A stretch of DNA of 24,447 bases from a virus (IMGVR_UViG_3300046559_000408:1-24447), one strand, 5' to 3'; counted from the first letter of the stretch, positions 14,472 through 20,352 are shown. Notes: generated by a model not told the origin, from the sequence alone. Made by a program: numbers and translations.

Positions 14472-14932
14472 ACCACCCGGCTTACTACGGCGGAGACGAG
14501 CTCTACGAGGTCATCAAGGTGCTGGAAGCCTGGGACCTGAACCTGGCCAAGGGCTTCTGCTGGGGCAACCTGATCAAGTACACGGCGCGGGCCGGCAAGA
14601 AGGGTCACGAGGTCAGTGACCGCCACAAGGCCGAGTGGTACGCAAACCGCCTGACCACGATCACGGCGACGCTCAAGGGACAGGAGATGACGCGAGAAGC
14701 TCTCGCAAGTCAGGAGAAGCCCGAGGAGAAGCCTCTCGTGCCTAGGTTCTCCCCGGGCGACTGGCTAACCGACCGCGACGGTGACCGGTGGAACTACGGC
14801 CTGCACGGATGGCACATAGAACTTCAACGGGACAACCCCGACTTCAGCTTCTCGTTCGACAGGCTATGCCGCATGTACGGGCCGCTGACGATCAGGTCAG
14901 GCTTCCATGAGGGCAAGGTATTCGGGGCATGA
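14456..14932 (+). CDS. DUF3310-domain protein (nucleotide-metabolism associated)
   Basis: The N-terminal 60 residues match the DUF3310 pattern: DHPAYYGGDELYEVIKVLEA, then FCWGNLIKYTARAGKK and a helix ending WYANRLTTI. The rest (about residues 75-158) is a separate, tryptophan-containing part with RFSPGDWLTDRDGDRWNYGL that looks like a small SH3-like beta module. DUF3310 proteins are phage proteins usually annotated as nucleotide kinase related; the actual reaction is unproven. ATG 14456 has GGAAAGGAAG upstream. Confidence 0.88.
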   Translation: MAEDIDHPAYYGGDELYEVIKVLEAWDLNLAKGFCWGNLIKYTARAGKKGHEVSDRHKAEWYANRLTTITATLKGQEMTREALASQEKPEEKPLVPRFSPGDWLTDRDGDRWNYGLHGWHIELQRDNPDFSFSFDRLCRMYGPLTIRSGFHEGKVFGA

Positions 14933-15453
14933 GCGAGTTCGTGACGAGGGACTCCGGCGCTAAGGCCGAGTACGAGAGCGGCATGCGGCGAGATGCTCGC
15001 GCGGGAAAGCCGCACATGGAGCTCCTGATCCCTGAGGGCTTTCCCTTCGAAGAGCAGATGCTCGTCCGGCTCGGCCACCTGTACGCCCGTGGAGCGGAGA
15101 AGTACGGCTCCCGTAACTGGGAGAAGGCGTGCACCGAAAAGGAGCTAGGGCACCTTTACGGCTCGCTCCTGGATCACGTGTGGCACACTATCATCGGCAC
15201 CCAGGACGGCGAGGACCACGCGGCGGCAGTGCTGTTCAACCTCATCGCCGTGGAGAACACCCGGCGTAACATCCGCAAGGCAGCAGAACCTGAGATCGAC
15301 AGGACGCTGCCTTATAAGCCCAAGGGAACTTCATACCGGGACGCTGCAAACCGGGAAATGATACGTGACGCCGCCGGCCTGTGGTGGACCGAGAACCTTG
15401 ACGGCAGCTGGCAAAGGTACGTACCGGCTAAGGAGGCGACTAATGGGCCTTAA
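14929..15453 (+). CDS. dATP/dGTP diphosphohydrolase-like protein (DUF5664 type)
   Basis: 174 residues. The first two thirds carry the DUF5664 / dATP-dGTP diphosphohydrolase N-terminal pattern: SGAKAEYESGMRRDARAGKP (the GAK...GKP opening), MLVRLGHLYARGAEKYGSRN (YGAxKYGxRNW), HLYGSLLDHVWHTIIGTQDG and EDHAAAVLFNLIAVENTRRN, which supplies metal-binding His/Asp/Glu. The C-terminal third contains GLWWTENLDGSWQRY, a tryptophan-rich addition. It probably adjusts the phage dNTP pool. The ATG overlaps the previous stop as ATGA. Confidence 0.85.
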   Translation: MSEFVTRDSGAKAEYESGMRRDARAGKPHMELLIPEGFPFEEQMLVRLGHLYARGAEKYGSRNWEKACTEKELGHLYGSLLDHVWHTIIGTQDGEDHAAAVLFNLIAVENTRRNIRKAAEPEIDRTLPYKPKGTSYRDAANREMIRDAAGLWWTENLDGSWQRYVPAKEATNGP

Positions 15454-15667
15454 CGACGAGCGCGAGAAGCTGCGCCAGGCCGAGGAATTCCTGATGAAGT
15501 ACCGGCCTGACACCCAGGAGTTCGAGGCTGCGCTAGAGCACGTACGCTGGGCATTCAGGAACACTAACCTGAGAGACGCCTGCAAGGCAGTCATAGCCCG
15601 CGTCGCCAAGGCTCGCGGTGACGAGCGCAACGTCGTCAGGAAGCTGACAGGAGAGCACGTATGGTAA
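15443..15667 (+). CDS. Small helical protein (74 aa)
   Basis: ATG 15443 with AAGGAGG six bases upstream, a textbook site, although the start lies inside the end of the previous gene. The product MGLNDEREKLRQAEEFLMKY... is helical throughout, with two amphipathic helices (about 5-40 and 45-70). It is basic at the end and unrelated to any family I recognise. It is coupled to the DUF4406 gene by a seven-base overlap. Confidence 0.75.
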   Translation: MGLNDEREKLRQAEEFLMKYRPDTQEFEAALEHVRWAFRNTNLRDACKAVIARVAKARGDERNVVRKLTGEHVW

Positions 15668-16101
15668 CCGAATTCGGCAACCTGTACCTGGGCAACAGGA
15701 TGTCCGGCGTGCCGTTCTTCAACGCGCCGTGGTTCGACAAGAACGCTGAGATCCTCAGGAAAATCCCCGGCGTGACGAGCGTGTTCAACCCGGCTGAGCA
15801 CGACCGCGAGATGGGCTTCGAGCCGCTGAACTGCCCGGAAGGCAGCCGTGAGGAAATGCGTACTGCCGGCTTCCATCCCCGGTACGCGCTCGGCTTCGAC
15901 TGGTCTTGGATAGCCCGTCAGAGCAGCGGCCTGGTAGTCGGCCCTGACTGGCGAGAATCTCCGGGGACCATCAGTGAGGTTGCCTGTCACCAGGCCCTCA
16001 GGCTGCCCGTATGGCCCCTGGCGCAGTTCCTGTGCTCCTGGCATGAAGACGCTATCTTTTCATACGCGTACACGCTATCCCCGCTGAGGCACTGGCTTTA
16101 A
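15661..16101 (+). CDS. DUF4406-like (nucleoside deoxyribosyltransferase-like) protein
   Basis: Opens with LYLGNRMSGVPFFNAPWFDK, matching the YLaGpMtG-p-fN-p-F motif of DUF4406. NPAEHDREMGFEP, a region with FDWSWIARQSSGLVVGPDWR and a GTISEVACHQALRLPVW end complete the family pattern (D-I-x-x-x-D-x-x-xLPgW-x-S-GA-x-E). DUF4406 is related to nucleoside 2-deoxyribosyltransferases, so a role in base or nucleoside exchange, perhaps in pool or base modification, is plausible. The serine/Gly substitutions at the ES-pair position were not tested. GGAGAG precedes the ATG. Confidence 0.85.
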   Translation: MVTEFGNLYLGNRMSGVPFFNAPWFDKNAEILRKIPGVTSVFNPAEHDREMGFEPLNCPEGSREEMRTAGFHPRYALGFDWSWIARQSSGLVVGPDWRESPGTISEVACHQALRLPVWPLAQFLCSWHEDAIFSYAYTLSPLRHWL

Positions 16102-16102
16102 C

Positions 16103-16360
16103 ATGGACGGTTACGAGCGCTTCGAAGACGAGCTCCCCGGCCCCGAGTCCCTCACTAACTACGCGGTATACGGTGACCCGTGGTTCGAGATCGAGCGAGA
16201 CGGCTACGGGAACATCACCGGCAGCCACCGGATCATCAGGGGTCACGTGCCGCTGAGAGACCGGCTGCTGCTTCCGATGACCGTACCCGGGGCTAAGCAC
16301 ATCCCGCCGGTCAGCATCAACTCACCCATGATGCGCAAGCGAGACGGTTGCTGGCTGTAA
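16103..16360 (+). CDS. Small hypothetical protein (85 aa)
   Basis: Starts one base after the previous stop (ATG 16103, MDGYERFEDELPGPESLTNY). No strong Shine-Dalgarno; a GAGG lies 13 bases up. The product is acidic at first, then contains WFEIERDGYGNITGSHRII and a basic HVPLRDRLLLPM segment. No family is recognised. It ends one base before the sequence that specifies the CCA end of the tmRNA-like gene on the other strand, so its 3' end and that RNA abut. Confidence 0.72.
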   Translation: MDGYERFEDELPGPESLTNYAVYGDPWFEIERDGYGNITGSHRIIRGHVPLRDRLLLPMTVPGAKHIPPVSINSPMMRKRDGCWL

Positions 16361-16361
16361 C

Positions 16362-16442
16362 TGGTGGACTAGCTGAGAATTGAACTCAGGTCCAGGGATT
16401 GTCCGCATGCGGCTTTACACCCCGTCGAGACCTTCCTAGCCC
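16362..16442 (-). ncRNA. tmRNA-like mini RNA: tRNA-like domain without mRNA part
   Basis: Read 5' to 3' on the minus strand from 16442. A seven-pair acceptor (GGGCTAG with CTAGTCC) has G3-U70, the alanine identity pair. A stemless D-like segment containing TCTCGACGGGG matches the conserved tmRNA 5' end. An extended helix (GGGGTGT with ACA..TCCC) capped by CCGCATGCGG corresponds to tmRNA helix P2. The tmRNA-type GGAC sits before the T-arm, followed by T-arm CTGAG-TTCAATT-CTCAG, then A73 and an encoded CCA, unlike every tRNA in the array. Total is 81 nt: no pseudoknots, no tag reading frame. TATCAT at 16452-16457 may be its -10. Confidence 0.7.
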
Positions 16443-16471
16443 CTCGTCACCATGATACCACTCCAAGGCGC

Positions 16472-16477
16472 TATGCT
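16472..16477 (+). promoter_or_regulatory. Leaderless -10 element (TATGCT)
   Basis: TATGCT ends six bases before the ATG of the pyruvyl transferase-like gene at 16484, and there is no Shine-Dalgarno. It faces the probable promoter of the tmRNA-like RNA on the other strand within the same 41-base gap. Confidence 0.5.
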
Positions 16478-16483
16478 TGAAGC

Positions 16484-17212
16484 ATGAAGTGCTACTGGTG
16501 GCGCGGTAAGCCCAATTTCGGGGACGCGCTGGCCCCTCATATCCTCAGGCGCTTCTCCGGCGTAACAGCTGACTGGGACACGATCTCGCGGGCTGACGTC
16601 ATAGTGACGGGGTCCATCCTTGAGCATGTTCCGCCCTTGTGGGACGGTCACGTCATCGGGGCCGGCCGTCTCTACGAGGGCGGCTACCTGCACCTGCACA
16701 CCGGCACCGCGAAGATTCACGCGATACGAGGACCCCTGTCGGCCAAGGCAGTGCCCGGCGACTTCGCGCTCGGTGATCCCGGCCTGCTGGCCGACGAGCT
16801 GGTTTACGTGCACCACCGGGACACCGGCCTCGGCATCGTGCCTCATCACACGGACAAGACCCTCGCGCTTAACCCTGCGTGGTACAACGACAAGTGGACT
16901 ACTACTGTCATTAACCCCGCAGGTAATCCCCTGGACGTAGTGCGCGCGATCGGCCGCTGCAAGAAGATAGTGACGAGCTCCTTGCACGGAATGATAGTAG
17001 CTGACGCCTTCGGCATTCCCCGGCGCTTCGAAGTCAACCCGCTCGCTAGCAGTTACGAGGGCGGCCTGTTCAAGTTCAGGGACTATAGCGCGTCCATAGG
17101 CGCGCCATTCGAGCCGGGCAAGACAACGGAAGCCTCCCGGTTCCGCGTGGAGGACCGCAAGCACGAGCTCTGGGACACGTTCAGGGCGTTCGGAAAGGCA
17201 GTACCGTGGTAA
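16484..17212 (+). CDS. Polysaccharide pyruvyl transferase-like protein
   Basis: 242 residues. NFGDALAPHIL near the start (residues 11-21) and TSSLHGMIVADAFGIPRRFE (about 166-185) are the two signature regions of the polysaccharide pyruvyl transferase family; the SSLHG-hhhA-G-P motif is especially diagnostic. The VIGAGRLYEGG and AIRGPLSAKAVPGDFALGDP (family R-D/GP-L-S) regions also fit. The family transfers a ketal-linked pyruvate from phosphoenolpyruvate to sugars of surface polysaccharides. The chain is somewhat shorter than the cellular enzymes (about 300). It is leaderless and followed directly by a glycosyltransferase. Confidence 0.88.
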   Translation: MKCYWWRGKPNFGDALAPHILRRFSGVTADWDTISRADVIVTGSILEHVPPLWDGHVIGAGRLYEGGYLHLHTGTAKIHAIRGPLSAKAVPGDFALGDPGLLADELVYVHHRDTGLGIVPHHTDKTLALNPAWYNDKWTTTVINPAGNPLDVVRAIGRCKKIVTSSLHGMIVADAFGIPRRFEVNPLASSYEGGLFKFRDYSASIGAPFEPGKTTEASRFRVEDRKHELWDTFRAFGKAVPW

Positions 17213-18018
17213 GGCGACGCCGGCTCGGCAAGGGCATATCGATCTTGATCCCGTTCAGGGATGACGACGGCACGCGCACGCCCGTGTACGAATGGCTCGT
17301 CAGGTACTGGAAAGCTCAGCTACCGGGAGCGCAGATCGTGCGCGGCCACAATGACGGCCAGCCCTTCAGCAAGACCTCCGCGTTCAACGATGCCCGGTCC
17401 CGCGCTAAGGGCGACGTCATCGCCCTGATCGACGCCGATTGCTACCTTGACGCTAAGGTACTGCTGCACTGCGCTACTGAGATCCGGCGCGAGCGCAGGC
17501 GAGGCCGGCGACTCTGGTTCATCCCCTACCGGCACTTCTACCGGCTGACCGACCTGGCTACCAGTCACGTGCTCGCCTCAGCCCCGTCACACCCGCTGAA
17601 GTTCCCCTCGCCGCCTGACCCCCGGGACACTGACAATGAGCCTGAGGCTGCCTCTCACGGCCACTGGTGGGGCGCTCTCGCGCAGGTGATGCCCGCTGAG
17701 GCGTTCGACCTCGTCGGCGGCACTGACCCCCGGTTCACCGGATGGGGCCACGAGGACGTGGCGTTCATGCGAGCGCTGGACACGCTATGGTGCAAGCACA
17801 AGACGACGCCCAACCAGATCCTGCACCTGTGGCACCCGGTTATCAGGACCGCTAGCAAGCTGAAGCTGTGGCCGGGTCAGCTGGATTCCCGGGAAAGCAA
17901 CTTGCTCGCCGGCCGGTACTACGCGGCCTTCGGAGATCCCCGGCTCATGCGCAGGCTGGTGAACGAGTACCAGGACGGGGAACCGCCGGCAGGCGAGGCA
18001 GAAGCTCGTGAAGGATAA
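17206..18018 (+). CDS. GT-A fold glycosyltransferase (family 2-like)
   Basis: 270 residues. GISILIPFRDDDG opens the nucleotide-sugar binding fold, with PFSKTSAFNDARSRAKGDVI and IDADCYLD (DAD at residues 76-78), the DXD-type metal and nucleotide site. A galactosyltransferase-like C-terminal acceptor motif, GGTDPRFTGWGHEDVAFMRA (GWGxED), is followed by a conserved HLWHPV. The last 60 residues are helical. The enzyme transfers a sugar to an acceptor glycan; substrate unknown. GTG 17206 overlaps the previous stop, with AAAGG seven bases upstream. It works with the pyruvyl transferase in one transcript. Confidence 0.9.
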   Translation: MVRRRRLGKGISILIPFRDDDGTRTPVYEWLVRYWKAQLPGAQIVRGHNDGQPFSKTSAFNDARSRAKGDVIALIDADCYLDAKVLLHCATEIRRERRRGRRLWFIPYRHFYRLTDLATSHVLASAPSHPLKFPSPPDPRDTDNEPEAASHGHWWGALAQVMPAEAFDLVGGTDPRFTGWGHEDVAFMRALDTLWCKHKTTPNQILHLWHPVIRTASKLKLWPGQLDSRESNLLAGRYYAAFGDPRLMRRLVNEYQDGEPPAGEAEAREG

Positions 18019-18063
18019 CCGCAGTGCACGATGAAACTCATCAGTGGTGAGCTGTAGTTCAAG

Positions 18064-18134
18064 TACCCTCGCCCGGAGTCGAACCGGGCATGCCAGGTTT
18101 AGGAAACCCGGAGCCGTAATCCGCCGGCGAGGGC
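18064..18134 (-). tRNA. tRNA-Arg(CCT)
   Basis: Acceptor GCCCTCG with CGAGGGT (G1-U72), anticodon stem CGGGT/ACCTG around TTCCTAA, and T-arm CCCGG-TTCGACT-CCGGG. A73; CCA not encoded. Reads AGG. This is the most promoter-distal tRNA of the array. Confidence 0.88.
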
Positions 18135-18138
18135 GAAG

Positions 18139-18211
18139 AGTCGCGTTCCGGAATCGAACCGGACGTCAACTTGGGTTGCAGCCAAGCCCCCTCACCTGAG
18201 AGTAACGCGAC
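18139..18211 (-). tRNA. tRNA-Cys(GCA)
   Basis: Perfect acceptor GTCGCGT/ACGCGAC with U73 as expected for Cys, anticodon loop CTGCAAC in a CTTGG/CCAAG stem, and T-loop TTCGATT. Confidence 0.92.
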
Positions 18212-18333
18212 ATGGTGTTCCTTAAAGCTCCTCCGGACTCGTCTGACCGATGGAACGTACACAGGCGTGACTAGACGCATTTGCCGTGCCCTGTGCCCGT
18301 AGGTTCCTTTAAGGAAGGCTTGCCCTTACCTCG
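18212..18333. other. Spacer in the tRNA array without a recognised gene
   Basis: 122 bases between tRNA-Cys and tRNA-Arg(CCG). I see no T-arm signature and no credible reading frame. It may be a processing spacer or the site of a lost tRNA. Confidence 0.5.
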
Positions 18334-18402
18334 TACCCCTGCCCGGAGTCGAACCGGATAGCCCTCCTTCGGAGGGAAGGCAGCAGGTCCGCTACCAGGG
18401 AT
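18334..18402 (-). tRNA. tRNA-Arg(CCG)
   Basis: Acceptor ATCCCTG/CAGGGGT, D-arm AGC..GCT, anticodon stem CTTCC/GGAGG around CTCCGAA, and T-arm TCCGG-TTCGACT-CCGGG. Short at 69 nt because of a reduced D-arm. Reads CGG. Confidence 0.78.
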
Positions 18403-18406
18403 AAAG

Positions 18407-18485
18407 TACCGCAAGATGGAATCGAACCACCGTCGCCAGAGGCCACTGGTTTACAGCCAGCTTCCCGTCCATCGGGACTTACGGC
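18407..18485 (-). tRNA. tRNA-Tyr(GTA)
   Basis: Acceptor GCCGTAA/TTGCGGT, anticodon loop CTGTAAA in a GCTGG/CCAGT stem, an enlarged variable region as in bacterial tRNA-Tyr, and T-arm GGTGG-TTCGATT-CCATC. Confidence 0.88.
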
Positions 18486-18489
18486 ATGG

Positions 18490-18558
18490 GGTGACTGACG
18501 GGACTTGAACCCGCTCATAACTGGCTTCACAGACCAGCACCTTGACCACTTCAGTCTC
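18490..18558 (-). tRNA. tRNA-His(GTG)
   Basis: Anticodon loop CTGTGAA in a CTGGT/GCCAG stem, T-arm GCGGG-TTCAAGT-CCCGT, and C73 as required for His. The acceptor (GAGACTG/CAGTCAC) has one A-A mismatch at 2-71. The extra 5' base would be U here rather than G unless added later. Confidence 0.82.
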
Positions 18559-18583
18559 AACCACCATGAGCGCTTTCGCGCAG

Positions 18584-18654
18584 TACCCAGTGAAGGACTC
18601 GAACCTTCGTTCGCTGCTTGTAAGACAGCCGCTCTCCCCTTGAACTAACCGGGC
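18584..18654 (-). tRNA. tRNA-Val(TAC)
   Basis: Acceptor GCCCGGT/ACTGGGT with two G-U pairs, anticodon stem GCTGT/GCAGC around CTTACAA, T-loop TTCGAGT, and A73. It is the only valine tRNA in the array. Confidence 0.9.
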
Positions 18655-18696
18655 ATGACCCAGGTGTTTATCTCCCTTTTAACCTGGAAGGGACAG

Positions 18697-18770
18697 TACA
18701 GTAGGAGGGACTCGAACCCCCAGAAAACAGCTTCGTAGACTGTCCCATTATTCCATTCTGGCACTACTGC
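18697..18770 (-). tRNA. tRNA-Arg(ACG)
   Basis: Acceptor GCAGTAG/CTACTGT, anticodon stem ACAGT/GCTGT around CTACGAA, and T-arm GGGGG-TTCGAGT-CCCTC. A34 would need deamination to inosine by the host to read CGN. Confidence 0.9.
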
Positions 18771-18771
18771 G

Positions 18772-18845
18772 CGAGACCAACGGGATTCGAACCCGTACCT
18801 TCCACCTTGACAGGGTGGTGCATTAAACCTTTGTGCTATGATCCC
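18772..18845 (-). tRNA. tRNA-Asp(GTC)
   Basis: Acceptor GGGATCA/TGGTCTC, G73 (Asp identity), anticodon stem CCACC/GGTGG around CTGTCAA, and T-arm ACGGG-TTCGAAT-CCCGT. It begins two bases after tRNA-Arg(ACG). Confidence 0.9.
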
Positions 18846-18882
18846 ATAGTCCGAAATTTAACGTCTTTACGGATTGGACGTG

Positions 18883-18955
18883 CTGACCGGGCTGGACTCG
18901 AACCAGCACCTTGAGGATTAACAGTCCCCAGCTCTACCAATTAAGCTACTGGCCA
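18883..18955 (-). tRNA. tRNA-Asn(GTT)
   Basis: Anticodon stem GGGGA/TCCTC around CTGTTAA, G73, and T-arm GCTGG-TTCGAGT-CCAGC. The acceptor TGGCCAG/CCGGTCA has one A-C mismatch. Confidence 0.9.
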
Positions 18956-18974
18956 ATAACCTCGTAAGAGGCAG

Positions 18975-19047
18975 TGGCGGAGGTCGGATTCGAACCGACG
19001 TTTTCCGGGTTATGAGCCCGGGCTGGAACCTCTCCAGTCACTCCGCA
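18975..19047 (-). tRNA. tRNA-Met(CAT), initiator-like features
   Basis: Anticodon stem CCGGG/CCCGG around CTCATAA has three consecutive G-C pairs next to the loop. Position 1-72 is a U-C mismatch if the acceptor is TGCGGAG/CTCCGCC. Both are initiator hallmarks. T-loop is TTCGAAT, and it is 73 nt. A lysidine-type Ile tRNA cannot be excluded from sequence. Confidence 0.82.
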
Positions 19048-19048
19048 G

Positions 19049-19120
19049 TCGTCCTACAGGGGATCGAACCCTGTCCCCCGGGGTGAAAACCCGAGATCCT
19101 AACCAATAGACGATAGGACG
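19049..19120 (-). tRNA. tRNA-Glu(TTC)
   Basis: Perfect acceptor CGTCCTA/TAGGACG, the Glu-like TCGTCTA sequence at the D-arm, anticodon stem TCGGG/CCCGG around TTTTCAC, and T-loop TTCGATC. Confidence 0.9.
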
Positions 19121-19125
19121 TGGGC

Positions 19126-19185
19126 CGACAGTACGCCTCAAGTACCCGGTGCACCGGATAATTCAGACGTGGGAGGCCGCTGTCG
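19126..19185 (-). other. Structured spacer RNA: 60-nt two-tier hairpin
   Basis: CGACAG pairs with CTGTCG at the base and GCCTC with GAGGC above an internal loop; a palindrome CCGGTGCACCGG lies inside. It is the size of a tRNA precursor element but has no T-arm or anticodon arm. It could be a processing signal or a small RNA. Confidence 0.4.
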
Positions 19186-19209
19186 TGCTCACCGGCTTAA
19201 CTCCCCTCG

Positions 19210-19282
19210 TGCTCCGTATCGGATTCGAACCGATGACTCCAGGTTGAGGGCCTGATGGGTTTACCACTACCTCCAACAGAGC
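19210..19282 (-). tRNA. tRNA with apparent anticodon CTC (Glu?)
   Basis: Acceptor GCTCTGT/ACGGAGC and T-arm ATCGG-TTCGAAT-CCGAT are good. The anticodon loop reads CCCTCAA in a TCAGG/CCTGG stem, giving anticodon CTC but C at position 33 instead of the near-universal U. Identity is therefore uncertain. Confidence 0.72.
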
Positions 19283-19286
19283 ATGG

Positions 19287-19355
19287 TACAGCGTCAGGGA
19301 ATCGAACCCTGAGTTGCGGGCTTAGAACACCCTTCTGGCATCCCATCCACGCTGC
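19287..19355 (-). tRNA. tRNA-Arg(TCT)
   Basis: Acceptor GCAGCGT/ACGCTGT, anticodon loop GTTCTAA closed by U31-G39 with a terminal A-G mismatch, and T-arm CAGGG-TTCGATT-CCCTG. Reduced D-arm, 69 nt. Reads AGA/AGG. Confidence 0.8.
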
Positions 19356-19356
19356 G

Positions 19357-19427
19357 TGCCCCACCGACGTACCGACCGCCGTTCCGCCGGGTAAAAGCCG
19401 GCTGCATCACCTTAATGCTTGCAGGGC
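19357..19427 (-). tRNA. tRNA-Lys(TTT) with non-canonical T-loop
   Basis: Acceptor GCCCTGC/GTGGGGC pairs 7/7, D-arm GCAT..ATGC with TAAGGTG loop, and anticodon stem GCCGG/CCGGC around CTTTTAC. The T-stem is CGGCG/CGTCG, but the T-loop is GTCGGTA, lacking the usual TTC start. A pattern search for TTCRA would miss it. Confidence 0.75.
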
Positions 19428-19431
19428 CTAG

Positions 19432-19502
19432 TCGGGATACCGGGTGCCGCCCCCGGATGACTGGCTTATGAGACCAGCGGTTTACTGTTAGCCTATATCC
19501 CA
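19432..19502 (-). tRNA. tRNA-Met(CAT) with non-canonical T-loop
   Basis: Acceptor TGGGATA/TATCCCG, and anticodon stem CTGGT/GCCAG around CTCATAA. T-stem CCGGG/CCCGG holds an aberrant loop, GGCGGCA. It lies next to the Lys tRNA that also has an aberrant T-loop. Could be elongator Met or an AUA-reading Ile tRNA. Confidence 0.72.
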
Positions 19503-19503
19503 G

Positions 19504-19577
19504 TAGGGTCTACGGGACTTGAACCCGTACATCGCTCGCTTATAAGACGAGTGCTTTCACCATTTAGCTAAGACCCA
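19504..19577 (-). tRNA. tRNA-Ile(TAT)
   Basis: Anticodon stem CTCGT/GCGAG around CTTATAA, D-arm GCT..AGC, and T-arm ACGGG-TTCAAGT-CCCGT. Acceptor TGGGTCT/AGACCCT has a U-U at 1-72. Reads AUA directly, a codon normally read by a lysidine-modified tRNA in bacteria. Confidence 0.87.
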
Positions 19578-19578
19578 G

Positions 19579-19652
19579 TAGCGTACCTGGGAATCGAACC
19601 CAGCGCGACCACCTTATCAGAGTGGCAACATCCACCAGATGAACCGAACGCC
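19579..19652 (-). tRNA. tRNA-Ile(GAT)
   Basis: Anticodon stem CCACT/GGTGG around CTGATAA, T-arm CTGGG-TTCGATT-CCCAG, and A73. Acceptor GGCGTTC/GTACGCT has one U-U mismatch. Confidence 0.88.
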
Positions 19653-19657
19653 ATGAG

Positions 19658-19740
19658 AGGAAGAACGACGAATCGAACGCCATGGTCTTACCCACGATCC
19701 GCTTTCGAGGCGGTCTCAAGCCCAGCTTGACTGATCTTCC
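19658..19740 (-). tRNA. tRNA-Ser(CGA)
   Basis: Long variable arm, anticodon loop CTCGAAA in a CCGC/GCGG stem, acceptor GGAAGAT/TTCTTCC, and T-loop TTCGATT. 83 nt. Position 73 reads U, not the usual Ser G. Confidence 0.85.
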
Positions 19741-19745
19741 AGGAG

Positions 19746-19829
19746 CGGAAAGCGGAGAACTCGAATCCCAGCGCTTGCGCGCCACACCGGTTTCCAGCCG
19801 GCTCCCAGTCCCTGCCAGGTTCACTTTCC
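19746..19829 (-). tRNA. tRNA-Ser(GGA)
   Basis: Acceptor GGAAAGT/GCTTTCC with G73, anticodon stem GCCGG/CCGGT around CTGGAAA, a long variable arm, and T-loop TTCGAGT. 84 nt. Confidence 0.88.
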
Positions 19830-19833
19830 ACGG

Positions 19834-19917
19834 AGGAAGGAAGAGTACTCGAAACCCAGGGTGTTACCCCCGATCCGGCTAGCAACCGGCCCCTAACGCC
19901 TGTTAGGTTTACCTTCC
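19834..19917 (-). tRNA. tRNA-Ser(GCT)
   Basis: Acceptor GGAAGGT/TCCTTCC, anticodon loop TTGCTAG in a CCGG/CCGG stem, a long variable arm, and T-loop TTCGAGT. 84 nt. Third serine isoacceptor in a row, suggesting local duplication. Confidence 0.85.
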
Positions 19918-19921
19918 GAAG

Positions 19922-20006
19922 TGCGCAAGGAGAGATTCGAACTCTCACGACCTTTCGGTCACACGGGTCTGAGCCGTGCGCATCTACCTGATTACACCAC
20001 TCGCGC
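19922..20006 (-). tRNA. tRNA-Leu(CAG)
   Basis: Acceptor GCGCGAG/CTTGCGC, perfect anticodon stem CACGG/CCGTG around CTCAGAC, a long variable arm with GACCGAAAGGTC, T-loop TTCGAAT, and A73. 85 nt. Confidence 0.93.
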
Positions 20007-20010
20007 ATAG

Positions 20011-20083
20011 TGCGGTAACCGGGAATCGAACCCGGACCCTCTCCATGGCAAGGAGAGATCCTCAACCTTTGGACCATTACCAC
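20011..20083 (-). tRNA. tRNA-Gly(GCC)
   Basis: Acceptor GTGGTAA/TTACCGC, anticodon stem TCTCC/GGAGA around TTGCCAT, and T-arm CCGGG-TTCGATT-CCCGG. 73 nt. Confidence 0.92.
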
Positions 20084-20110
20084 AGGCTCCCCTCGGGACG
20101 GTGTCCGTCT

Positions 20111-20158
20111 ACGGGGAGTTAACAGAAACGGCTAGCTAATCCGTACGGGCGTCCCCGT
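20111..20158 (-). other. Structured spacer: hairpin with nested stem
   Basis: A perfect seven-pair outer stem ACGGGGA/TCCCCGT encloses a smaller ACGG/CCGT stem with a nine-base loop. It lies in the 126-base gap between tRNA-Gly(GCC) and tRNA-Thr(GGT). No T-arm is visible. A second short hairpin (AGGAC/GTCCT) follows near 20175-20187. Confidence 0.4.
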
Positions 20159-20209
20159 TCACGTCGCTTTCTCAGGACTTTGTCCTTCGCGCGCTCGCTT
20201 CATCCGTAG

Positions 20210-20280
20210 AGCCTAACCTCAGATTCGAACTGAGCCTACCCTTCCATACCAAGGAAAGGCGTGCACCGAGCACGTCAGGC
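20210..20280 (-). tRNA. tRNA-Thr(GGT)
   Basis: Acceptor GCCTGAC/GTTAGGC, anticodon stem TTTCC/GGAAG around TTGGTAT, T-arm CTCAG-TTCGAAT-CTGAG, and U73. Confidence 0.88.
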
Positions 20281-20284
20281 AAAG

Positions 20285-20352
20285 AGCCACACCCCGGAGT
20301 CGAACCGGATCGTCCTCGCTACAAGGGAGGAGTCACAGCCGTGTGCTGCGGC
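20285..20352 (-). tRNA. tRNA-Thr(TGT)
   Basis: Acceptor GCCGCAG/GTGTGGC with one mismatch, anticodon loop CTTGTAG in a CCTCC/CGAGG stem with C-C at 31-39, T-arm TCCGG-TTCGACT-CCGGG, and U73 like the other Thr tRNAs. Short D-arm, 68 nt. Confidence 0.78.

Noticed and set aside
16362-16442. Ordinary tRNA reading of the tmRNA-like element
   Set aside because: No D-stem and no five-pair anticodon stem with a seven-base loop can be formed; the central helix is co-linear as in tmRNA P2.
16436-17164. Minus-strand open frame of 242 codons opposite the pyruvyl transferase gene
   Set aside because: The plus-strand frame carries family motifs and a plausible start, while the minus frame has none and runs into the tmRNA-like gene.
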